Part shown: positions 41,303 through 48,609 of the stretch, one piece after another
How the letters are laid out: each line of letters starts with the position of its first letter
Numbering within the stretch: position 1 is the stretch's first letter
NCBI GenBank assembly: GCA_023382385.1
Contig: JAHDVH010000002.1
Coordinates: forward strand, 696,219 to 760,218
Direction: 5' to 3'
Length of the DNA: 64,000 nucleotides
Source of the DNA: a bacterium
GTDB taxonomy: Bacteria > Electryoneota > RPQS01
Notes under the pieces: generated by a model
The model's database searches: none
Seen by the model: only the letters and a program-made list of their open reading frames with translations
What the model was told of the DNA's origin: nothing
Made by a program: the position numbers and the translations under genes

Positions 41303-41359
41303 GACACCATCTCCTTTCGGGACCCACCGAGGGTGAAAGTAAACAACAGGCAAAACTGG

Positions 41360-43753
41360 CTACAATGCCGCTCTCAAACTGACGATCAGATTTCTTCCCG
41401 GCGCGCTGATGCCGGAACCGTAGGGTCGGTAGTGCAGATCAAAAATATTTTCCAAACCGGCGGTAACCTCGAGATGAGTGACAGGACGGACGCTGCCGCG
41501 CAAGTTGAGCGTCCACCACGAGGGGATGCCGTCGTCGGTGTAGGCATCGTCATCGGGAGCGAGATCATGGAGTTGCTTCCAATTGTTATAGCGGCTCCAG
41601 AGTTCGGCGTTCCAAATCGCTGCTTCGTACATCAGGCTGGTCTGTCCGAACAGGGGCGGTATGTGGCGCAGCGGCACATCGTCTTCAGTGTCGCGTCCGG
41701 ATGTATAAGTAAGCGACGTGCGGGCCGACCACTGCTGAGTCAACTTAATCTCGCCGAACAGGTCAAAACCCGTAATGTATCCTTCGCCCGCGTTTACGAT
41801 TGCCTGCACACGGGACATCGTGCCGTCGTAAAGAATCGAATCCTGTCCGTTAAACTGAAAGTCGCGCCGCACCATCGCATCTTGAAGAATTGAAAAGTAC
41901 GCATTACCTCCCACGCGCGATGCTCCGAGTCTGCGTTCAATGCCGAGTTCCGCGTTGTAGGAAAGTTCAGATTTCAAGTCAGGGTTAGGCACGACCACAA
42001 GTCCAGGCTCGCTGTCAAACACCTTTGCAGCGTCGTCCACATTCGGTGCGCGGAATCCACTCGAGAGCGTTCCGCGCAAGGTCCACTGATTCGGACTCCA
42101 AACCGCGCCGCCGCTGTAAGTCTGCGCGCTGGAGTTGACTTCCAGCTCGTCAAACGGGAACGCGAAGAAATCCTTGTTCACGAATTTCGAGTTCAACATA
42201 TTGGCCGTCGCGCGCGCGCCGACGGTGACGGTCAGATGTTCGGCGACTGGCTTGCGCCCGCCGATATATGCCGCAAGCGAAGTGACGGTGCTGCCGCCGT
42301 CGGGATAGCGGGTGGAAATGACGCTCTTCTCTCCCGTGACGATGTTGCGCCCTTCGGCGGTCGAGGTGACGTCGTTGTAAACCGCTTCGGCGCCGTAATA
42401 GAGCACGGCGTCTTTCAGCTCTTTGTCAAAATCGAGATTCAACGAGTAAACATCCACCTGCTCGGTGCGCGAATTCAATCTGTCGTTGCCGAAGCTGCGG
42501 TCATGCCGGCTCTCTTCGACGTTCTGCACGGCCAGAATCGCGTTGAGATGATCAAAGAAGTGATGATCGGACGTGTGCAGAATCGACAGACGGTTCAACA
42601 GCCAGTCCTGCGGGCCGTAATACCACTCGGCATAGCGCAAGTTCCCGTTTCGGTATTGCGTAAGACGGTCGTAGCGCGGAATTTTCGAACTGGTCGTGTG
42701 CAGAAGCGAGTAGTTGACGTTCCAATTCGTGCTTGCCCAATAGCGCAGCTTGAAGAGCGTGTTGGCCTGCGAATAGCCGGTTGGGGTCTGCACGCGGTCG
42801 TTGTCATTGACGCGGACAACGTCTTCTTCACCTTCCCGCACGACGTACTCTGGCCGCACACCGAAGTCGGGATAGGCGTCACTTCGCCGTGCCCCGCTGC
42901 GCATGTCGCCGAATTCGCTGTAGGTGCTGGTAATCAGCAGTGCGACGCGCCTGAAGCCAATCTCCGCTGTGCCGGTGACGGTTCGTTCGTTATTGGTCGT
43001 TGCGTAGCGGGTCGCGGCATTGGCGCCCAAACGTGTTTCCTTGCCCAATGACGGGAGAATCTCGCGGGTATTAAAGAGCATCACACCGCCGAGCGCGTCG
43101 CTGCCGTATTGAACCGAGCCGGGGCCGAACAAGACTTCGGCCGAGCCGAGCGAATTGGCATCCACCGAAATTGAATTCTGCAAATTGCCGCCGCGATAGA
43201 TTGCGTTGTTCATCCGTACGCCGTCAATCACCATCAGCACAGAGTTCGCCGCAAAGCCGCGAATCATCGGTGAGCCTCCGCCCTGCTGACTCTTCTGCAC
43301 AAACACATTTCCGTTCTGTGCCAGCGCGTCGGCGGTCGTGGGAGGATTTCCGAACCGGATTTGCCTCGGCGTAACCGTTGTGACAACTTGCGGCACGTCC
43401 TTGCGCTCGCCTCCAAATCGATGACCGTGCACAACCACTTCCTGAGAGGTGAAGCGCACGCGCTCGAGTGCGACTGTGAAGTTCTCCTGCTCAATCTGCC
43501 GTCTAGTCAGCACGCGGCGCACGTAGTCGGGATGAAAAAAGACGATGTGGTGCTTATCCGAGAAACGAGCGTAGTCAAAATAGCCCGACGAATCCGTCTG
43601 CAGAAGAATTGTCTCGGCTTCATCGAACACCCAGACTTTCGGCAGTGGTGTGAGTGAACCCGCCTCGACGACCGTGACCGGTTTGGCCTGACCGAAGGCG
43701 TGCGTGAAAAAGAGAAGGACTGCGATCAAGGCAAACAGGCGAATTGTGGACAT
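41360..43753 (-). CDS. TonB-dependent outer-membrane receptor
   Basis: A 797-residue protein with a signal peptide (MSTIRLFALIAVLLFFTHAF). A carboxypeptidase-like beta domain (about 25-95) is followed by a plug domain with MIRGFAANSVLMVIDGVRMN and GSVQYGSDALGGVMLF, then a beta barrel containing FRAPNVDDAAKVFDSEPGLV and the ending ISAPGRNLIVSLRAAL. The overall order resembles haem/transferrin-type or cobalamin-type receptors, but the ligand cannot be fixed. It starts three bases after the upstream T9SS gene, with the T9SS paralogue 57 bases downstream. This suggests a surface uptake unit in which the T9SS proteins assist the receptor. Confidence 0.93.
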   Translation of the reverse strand: MSTIRLFALIAVLLFFTHAFGQAKPVTVVEAGSLTPLPKVWVFDEAETILLQTDSSGYFDYARFSDKHHIVFFHPDYVRRVLTRRQIEQENFTVALERVRFTSQEVVVHGHRFGGERKDVPQVVTTVTPRQIRFGNPPTTADALAQNGNVFVQKSQQGGGSPMIRGFAANSVLMVIDGVRMNNAIYRGGNLQNSISVDANSLGSAEVLFGPGSVQYGSDALGGVMLFNTREILPSLGKETRLGANAATRYATTNNERTVTGTAEIGFRRVALLITSTYSEFGDMRSGARRSDAYPDFGVRPEYVVREGEEDVVRVNDNDRVQTPTGYSQANTLFKLRYWASTNWNVNYSLLHTTSSKIPRYDRLTQYRNGNLRYAEWYYGPQDWLLNRLSILHTSDHHFFDHLNAILAVQNVEESRHDRSFGNDRLNSRTEQVDVYSLNLDFDKELKDAVLYYGAEAVYNDVTSTAEGRNIVTGEKSVISTRYPDGGSTVTSLAAYIGGRKPVAEHLTVTVGARATANMLNSKFVNKDFFAFPFDELEVNSSAQTYSGGAVWSPNQWTLRGTLSSGFRAPNVDDAAKVFDSEPGLVVVPNPDLKSELSYNAELGIERRLGASRVGGNAYFSILQDAMVRRDFQFNGQDSILYDGTMSRVQAIVNAGEGYITGFDLFGEIKLTQQWSARTSLTYTSGRDTEDDVPLRHIPPLFGQTSLMYEAAIWNAELWSRYNNWKQLHDLAPDDDAYTDDGIPSWWTLNLRGSVRPVTHLEVTAGLENIFDLHYRPYGSGISAPGRNLIVSLRAAL

Positions 43754-43756
43754 AGA

Positions 43757-45217
43757 TTATTTCAGGTAAAGCAGTTTACGTATCGTGTGTACGCGCGGCG
43801 CATCAAGCGATAGAAAGAAAACACCGCTGCTGAAAACTTCCGGCGACCATTGTATTTCGTTCTTTCCGGCGGAGGTGAAATCGTCAATAAGAGTTTCAAC
43901 CAGTCTTCCGTGCAAGTCATATACCTTCAGTGTGACCGGTCCCGCCTGTGGCAGCTCATAGCGAATCGTGACGGTGCTGTTAAACGGATTGGGATGAACG
44001 GAAATTGTGTGTTCGCGAGGAATCGTGGGAATGGAGTGCTCGGGCGCCGCAAGGTAGGTCATCCAATCCACCCATGCGAGTTGCAGCACGCGCGGTCCTT
44101 CTCCCCATTCATCGTATTCACTCCAGACGGCGACAACTTTTCCATCATCTGTAATAGCAAGGTCCGCATCCACGACAAAAGGAGGACCGTCCGCTCCGTA
44201 CAGCATGCCAATTGGATGGACAGCGTTTCCTGCGGTATCAATTCGGGCGAGCAACACGCTTCCGGGGTTTGCTTGCAGTGCTGCGAATCCGAATGACGGG
44301 TGAAAAGCCCACGCGCTCACATTGTCCAATCCCGAAGCCGCAAACGCGACACACTCCGCCGTATTATCTTCGCCCGGAATGAACTGTCTGAGCGTCGCGT
44401 CGTCGAAAGCTCCGATGATTCTTCCCGCGTCGGTCAGAAAGGATTCCTGTAAATTTAGATACTCACACGTTGCTGTGAAACTGCAATTGTAGCCCTCAAC
44501 TTCCGTCCAAGGACCCAGAAACATCCTAACGCCGGACGGCGGCCATGCCGACCATGCAAGGAGGCTATCCCCCGGTAGACCTGTCGCAATGACTCGGTTC
44601 CCGCGTTCGACATACGGACCGCCGAGATAGTCAATCATCGACGTGCTGTTCACTTCATTCAGTTCGGCATCATACTCGTGCGCGCCGGCAGTATACCATA
44701 CATCAAACGGCCCGATGTCCGCAATGTAGTAGGAGACGTCGATTCGACCTTCGTTGAGCTGTAAAGCATGTCCCTCTGTCCAACTACCTTGATGATAATT
44801 CGGAGAGTCAACGTAGCTGCTTGTCTCGACGTTAATCATCTCGGACTCGGAGCTATGGCCAAAGAGCAGGTCGGTCGTGAAATAGAACGACCCATACGTA
44901 CTTCCATCTTCTCGTGTATTCCGATGCAGAAGACAGACCCACCTTTCCGGAGACGCCGCAGTCATATCAAGCAGCTGCCTGACGGGATAGTCACCCGGAA
45001 TCAGCACGGCGAAACTGCTCAGCGGTTCGGTATCGCGCAAGCTATAACCAAAATAGTACGACGAGAAACGGAGCAGACTTAACACGTCAACCGTGTCGCC
45101 GCGCACACAGACTTCGAATTCCTTGATCTCGTCATCCGCAGTTGCAACCACATACGGCCCATGCACCGGCTGTGCAACCGCACTGGTCGCCATAAGAAAC
45201 AGAATAAACGCAATCAT
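43757..45217 (-). CDS. T9SS-tailed secreted protein, paralogue A
   Basis: The frame runs upstream into a homopolymer-rich spacer, but ATG 45217 with GGGAGAAG upstream begins a signal peptide (MIAFILFLMATSAVA) and 486 residues. The mature start QPVHGPYVVATADD matches paralogue B at 39839. The body is beta-rich and propeller-like. The C-terminal sorting domain begins VHPNPFNSTVTIRYEL and ends RKLLYLK. It is followed after three bases by the TonB receptor gene, so the two are almost certainly co-translated. Together with paralogue B it brackets the receptor. Exact binding function unknown. Confidence 0.88.
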   Translation of the reverse strand: MIAFILFLMATSAVAQPVHGPYVVATADDEIKEFEVCVRGDTVDVLSLLRFSSYYFGYSLRDTEPLSSFAVLIPGDYPVRQLLDMTAASPERWVCLLHRNTREDGSTYGSFYFTTDLLFGHSSESEMINVETSSYVDSPNYHQGSWTEGHALQLNEGRIDVSYYIADIGPFDVWYTAGAHEYDAELNEVNSTSMIDYLGGPYVERGNRVIATGLPGDSLLAWSAWPPSGVRMFLGPWTEVEGYNCSFTATCEYLNLQESFLTDAGRIIGAFDDATLRQFIPGEDNTAECVAFAASGLDNVSAWAFHPSFGFAALQANPGSVLLARIDTAGNAVHPIGMLYGADGPPFVVDADLAITDDGKVVAVWSEYDEWGEGPRVLQLAWVDWMTYLAAPEHSIPTIPREHTISVHPNPFNSTVTIRYELPQAGPVTLKVYDLHGRLVETLIDDFTSAGKNEIQWSPEVFSSGVFFLSLDAPRVHTIRKLLYLK

Positions 45218-45240
45218 AATCTTCTCCCTTTTATTGGTTG

Positions 45241-45465
45241 CGGGACCCACCATCGGAACAAGCGGAGACAAATGGTCGCGGGGGGGCGGGGGGGGCGCCG
45301 CCCCCGCCGCCCCCGCCATCGCCACCGCCATCAAATAAGGGGACCAAACCAGAACAAAAAACCCAAAAAAAATCCTCACATTTTTTTTTGGTGGCGCCCC
45401 CCCCCATGTCCCACCGCTCACCATCGGGGGGGGGGCCCCGGGGGCCCCCCCGCGACCACACGGAA
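45241..45465. repeat. Homopolymer-rich, low-complexity anomalous spacer
   Basis: About 225 bases with eight or more mononucleotide runs: G7 and G8 (45280-45295), several C5, A6, A8 and T9 (45355-45390), C9 (about 45397-45405), G10 (about 45426-45435), C4, G5 and C7. The segment tggtcgcggggggg near 45273 recurs inverted as cccccccgcgacca near 45447, so a large imperfect hairpin is possible. Nothing else in the window looks like this. It may be a low-quality assembly join. No gene or promoter can be read here. Confidence 0.8.
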
Positions 45466-45471
45466 CGAGAA

Positions 45472-46560
45472 TTACGCCGGAACTTTCATCTCGGCCAGAA
45501 TCGCATCAATCCAACCGAACAGGATCTTCATTTCGCTGACCGTCGTGTCGGCCATGTGCGCAATGCGGAACGTCTGCTCTTTGATGTCGCCGTAGCCGTT
45601 CGAGATGATGCAATGATGTCTCTTCGAGAGCTGCCCGTTCAGCGTCTTGAAATCGAAGCCTTCCGGCTTCTTGATGCAAGACAGCGTGACCGACTCATAA
45701 CCCTTCTCAGGGAAGAGCTCGAAGCCCGCCTTCTTCACCCACTCGTGAGTCAGCTTCTGCATGTCGAGATGCCGCTTCCAGCGATTGTCGAGTCCTTCGA
45801 CGTTTAGAATGTGTTCGCACTGCGCATGCAACCCAAAAAGAATGGGAATGCCGGGCGTGTGTGGCGTCTGATGCTTGTCATTGGATTTCTTCGCGTCCAC
45901 AAAGTTCACGTAGTAACCGGGTGCCTTCGCCTGTTCGGCGCGCTTCATTGCCTTATTACTAATCATGGTGACACACAATCCCGTCGGCAATCCCCAGCAC
46001 TTCTGCGTTCCGGCCAGGCAAACGTCGAGACCGAGCTTGTCGGTTTCAATCTTATCGCCGGCCATGGCGGACACGGCATCCACACAAAACATCACATCGG
46101 GGTATTTCTTCAGAACCTCGGCATACTCTTCCAGCGGCGCACGCACGCCCGTCGAAGTCTCATTGAAAACCGCGCAGAACACATCATATTGTCCGGTTGC
46201 GAGAGCCTTGTCTACGGCTTCGGGCCGGACGGCCTGACCCATCGGCACTTCCAACGCATCGGCTGGAATACCATTGAAGCCCGCAATTTTGAACCAGCGC
46301 TTGGAAAACGCGCCGTTGACCGTGTTGAGCACTTTCTTTTGACAGAGATTGCGAATAGACCCTTCCATAACACCGGTCGCCGAGCAGGTGAAGAACAGCA
46401 CTTCCTGTTCGGTATAGAGAATTTTCTTAAGCATCGGGATCGTCGCAGCGTGAACGTCCATATAAGCCTGTGTGCGGTGGCCAACCTGTGGCCTGGCAAT
46501 GGCTTGCAGAAGTTCGGGGCGAACCTCCACGGGACCCGGAATAAAGAGGCGATCATGCAT
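45472..46560 (-). CDS. Class V aminotransferase (serine-pyruvate / alanine-glyoxylate / phosphoserine type)
   Basis: A 362-residue PLP enzyme. The N-terminus is FIPGPVEVRPELLQAI, with GHRTQAYMDVH, FFTCSATGVMEGSIRN (phosphate loop), VDAVSAMAGDKI, and the PLP lysine in CLAGTQKCWGLP. The order matches the AGXT/SerC-like class V group. In FCB bacteria a class V enzyme often serves serine synthesis with SerA and beside DUF1015, so it may act as phosphoserine aminotransferase, but alanine-glyoxylate activity is equally possible. GGAG precedes the ATG. Its stop borders the anomalous homopolymer spacer. Confidence 0.9.
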   Translation of the reverse strand: MHDRLFIPGPVEVRPELLQAIARPQVGHRTQAYMDVHAATIPMLKKILYTEQEVLFFTCSATGVMEGSIRNLCQKKVLNTVNGAFSKRWFKIAGFNGIPADALEVPMGQAVRPEAVDKALATGQYDVFCAVFNETSTGVRAPLEEYAEVLKKYPDVMFCVDAVSAMAGDKIETDKLGLDVCLAGTQKCWGLPTGLCVTMISNKAMKRAEQAKAPGYYVNFVDAKKSNDKHQTPHTPGIPILFGLHAQCEHILNVEGLDNRWKRHLDMQKLTHEWVKKAGFELFPEKGYESVTLSCIKKPEGFDFKTLNGQLSKRHHCIISNGYGDIKEQTFRIAHMADTTVSEMKILFGWIDAILAEMKVPA

Positions 46561-47097
46561 GACAGGACTCCAATCGGTAGTCTATTGATAATAATAATTT
46601 TAGGAAAGAGTATCTCTTTCACGGTCTGACACCTAAAAGGTAGCAAAATCCAGTCTGAGAGGCAATGACACAGAATAACGCATTCTGCACAATAGTGAAC
46701 ACACAGGACCTAAATCAGCATCCTGTGACTTACTTACTCAACGCAATGTTTCTCCATCGCGAAGGATGGAAATCAACCAACTATTTTGTATTCTTACGAA
46801 TAATCTTAAAATTAGAATTTACAAATAGAAAGAATATATGTCACCTGAAAAATGAGGACCCGCAGCGCGACAAGACTTCTCGCAACCAGAGTATAAAATT
46901 CAATTCCACCAAGGCGGGAGAAAAATGGAGCAAAGAGTAGTTTATTCAGCAACGGATGGCCACGGTGCTTGCCGGTCTAAGAGTGGACGGTCGGATCGCA
47001 TTTCCCGGGTGGTAAACTGTTGCTCAAAATTCCTAAATTATGTTGTTCACATATCAAGGCAAGTGCATTTTAAGCTGAAAAGAAGAGAAGGTGTAAA
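46561..47097. other. AT-rich intergenic region between divergent genes
   Basis: About 537 bases, clearly more AT-rich than flanking genes. It holds the upstream region of the aminotransferase (-) and of the thioredoxin-like operon (+). A 91-codon frame at 46665-46940 has an AGAGG before its ATG but no family features and odd composition; I do not call it. No perfect promoter or operator was found. Confidence 0.5.
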
Positions 47098-47343
47098 TTG
47101 AAAATTCAAGTTCTGGGCACAGGCTGCCCCAAATGCAACAAGTTATCCGAGTTGACTGAGAGGGTCGCCAGCGACCTCGGCCTGGATTCGAAGGTCGAGA
47201 AAGTCACAGATATCAATGCGATTGTCACTGCGGGAGTCATGATGACGCCTGCGCTGCTTGTCGACGGTCAAGTCAAGGTGTCGGGCAGAATACCGAGCGA
47301 ACAGGAACTCAGATCATTTCTTACTGAAGCTGCCGGAGAATAA
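47098..47343 (+). CDS. Small CxxC thioredoxin-like protein (ArsE-like / redox-active disulfide protein)
   Basis: An 81-residue cytoplasmic thioredoxin fold starting at TTG, with GAAGG about 8 bases upstream. KIQVLGTGCPKCNKL gives the active CPKC at residues 10-13, and MMTPALLVDGQVKVSGR carries the cis-Pro and following strand. It matches the small 'redox-active disulfide protein 2' family. Followed two bases later by a secreted CxxC protein and then a DsbD-like membrane protein, it fits the first gene of arsEFG-type operons, described for resistance to nitro-aromatic arsenicals. It could equally feed electrons into a general thiol relay. Confidence 0.88.
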   Translation: MKIQVLGTGCPKCNKLSELTERVASDLGLDSKVEKVTDINAIVTAGVMMTPALLVDGQVKVSGRIPSEQELRSFLTEAAGE

Positions 47344-47345
47344 GC

Positions 47346-47777
47346 ATGAGAATTATTAGTCTTACCCTGCTTGCCGTATTCTTGTGCCTGACTCGCCCTT
47401 CCCTTGCGGAAGAGCCCGCCGCGGCGACAGAAACGCAGCCTCAGGTCGCCAATGTCGCCTACTATTTCTATAGTTCGATTCGTTGCGCGAGCTGTTTGAA
47501 GATTGAGAAGTACTCGCACGAAGCCATAGAGCAGGCGTTCGCGGACAGATTGTCGAACGGGGAATTAGTGTGGATGATGAAGAACATCGACGAGGAAGAG
47601 AACGCGCACTTCATCGACGACTATAATCTCTTCACCAAGGCGCTCGTGCTGGTTCGCTATCAGGACGGCCAGCAGGTGAAGTGGAAGAACTGCGACAAAA
47701 TCTGGGAGCTGCTCAACAACGAAACGGCTTTCAAGAAGTATGTGGAAACCGAAGTCGCGGCCTTCTTGAGCGAATAA
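47346..47777 (+). CDS. Secreted CxxC protein, ArsF-like (nitroreductase-subunit family)
   Basis: A 143-residue protein with a signal peptide (MRIISLTLLAVFLCLTRPSLA) and a thioredoxin-like core. YYFYSSIRCASCLKIEKYS holds the redox pair C47/C50, followed by a helix and the segment WMMKNIDEEENAHFIDDY, typical of the ArsF family named after the Shewanella arsEFG operon. A further Cys (NCDKIW) lies near residue 118. The protein should face the periplasm, while the upstream CxxC protein is cytoplasmic. It directly abuts the next gene (no spacer), so the three genes form one operon. The physiological substrate is unproven. Confidence 0.87.
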   Translation: MRIISLTLLAVFLCLTRPSLAEEPAAATETQPQVANVAYYFYSSIRCASCLKIEKYSHEAIEQAFADRLSNGELVWMMKNIDEEENAHFIDDYNLFTKALVLVRYQDGQQVKWKNCDKIWELLNNETAFKKYVETEVAAFLSE

Positions 47778-48473
47778 ATGAATGAATACCTGATTGGCTT
47801 GGCCTCGGCGCTCTGGTTGGGGATTCTGACCTCGATCAGCCCGTGCCCATTGGCCACAAACATCGCGGCCGTTTCTTTTGTTGCGCGGCGTGCGCACGCT
47901 CCCAGACAAGCACTATGGGTGGGGGTGCTGTATACCGTGGGACGGATGCTCGCCTATATGATCATCGGCGCGCTGGTGGTTTGGAGTGTGCTGTCGCTTT
48001 CCAAACTTTCCTTCGGCTTACAGAAACATCTGAATCAATGGCTCGGGCCACTATTGATTGTTATCGGTATCGTGCTCACCGGTTGGTTAAAACTCTCCTG
48101 GGGCAGCGGCAGCGCGTGGAGGGAGCGGCTGGCCAAGCGCGCGGAGTTGTGGGGTGGAGCAGGTGCGTTGCTGCTCGGGTTGTTGTTCGCGCTTTCGTTT
48201 TGTCCGGTCTCGGCGGCGCTGTTCTTTGGCAGTCTGGTTCCGCTGGCCGTGAAGTTCAACTCTATTGGAATGTTTCCCTCCGTTTATGGCGTCGGGACAG
48301 CCCTTCCTGTGCTGGCCTTTGCAGCGGTGATAGTCTTCAGCACTCAGGCAACCGGCGCGCTTTTCAACCGTCTGACACACTTCGAGAAGTGGGCGCGCAT
48401 AGCGACGGGAATCGTGTTTATCCTCGTCGGCGTCTATATGACGATGAGGTATACGCTCCGCTGGATATCCTGA
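47778..48473 (+). CDS. ArsG-like DsbD/CcdA-type membrane protein
   Basis: A 231-residue polytopic membrane protein (about six helices). Two symmetric Cys-Pro motifs, ISPCPLA near residue 23 (TM1) and LSFCPVSA near residue 142 (TM4), match the intramembrane Cys pair of CcdA/DsbD proteins that carry electrons across the inner membrane. Homologues next to ArsE/ArsF are named ArsG and proposed as aromatic-arsenical efflux permeases. The Cys-Pro pair points at least as well to electron transfer from the cytoplasmic CPKC protein to the periplasmic CASC protein. A strong terminator follows. Confidence 0.88.
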   Translation: MNEYLIGLASALWLGILTSISPCPLATNIAAVSFVARRAHAPRQALWVGVLYTVGRMLAYMIIGALVVWSVLSLSKLSFGLQKHLNQWLGPLLIVIGIVLTGWLKLSWGSGSAWRERLAKRAELWGGAGALLLGLLFALSFCPVSAALFFGSLVPLAVKFNSIGMFPSVYGVGTALPVLAFAAVIVFSTQATGALFNRLTHFEKWARIATGIVFILVGVYMTMRYTLRWIS

Positions 48474-48490
48474 CGGGCAAATATATGTAG

Positions 48491-48522
48491 AAAAGCCTGG
48501 GCAGAAGCTCAGGCTTTTTTAT
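48491..48522 (+). terminator. Rho-independent terminator of the arsEFG-like operon
   Basis: aaaagcctgggc (48491-48502) pairs with gctcaggctttt (48507-48518), one mismatch, 4-base loop, followed by a T-run. Confidence 0.9.
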
Positions 48523-48609
48523 TGCAGGGGTTTTGCGCTTCTAAATCAAAATCCCTACCTTTCAGCTTGACCCGCAGCCTCCCGAAGCCATCACGCAGGC
48601 CCCCATCGC

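Noticed and set aside
42236-43051. 271-codon + strand frame opposite the TonB receptor
   Set aside because: Antisense shadow; no signal, domain or ribosome site, while the receptor on the other strand is certain.
45218-45424. N-terminal extension of the T9SS paralogue through the homopolymer spacer
   Set aside because: The extension would be Pro/Gly/Ala runs made by the anomalous sequence; ATG 45217 has a ribosome site and a clean signal peptide.
45811-46629. 272-codon + strand frame opposite the aminotransferase
   Set aside because: Antisense shadow of a clear PLP enzyme.
46665-46940. 91-codon frame in the AT-rich gap before the arsEFG-like operon
   Set aside because: AGAGG precedes the ATG, but composition is unlike neighbours and no motif or family is visible. 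Left as unproven.
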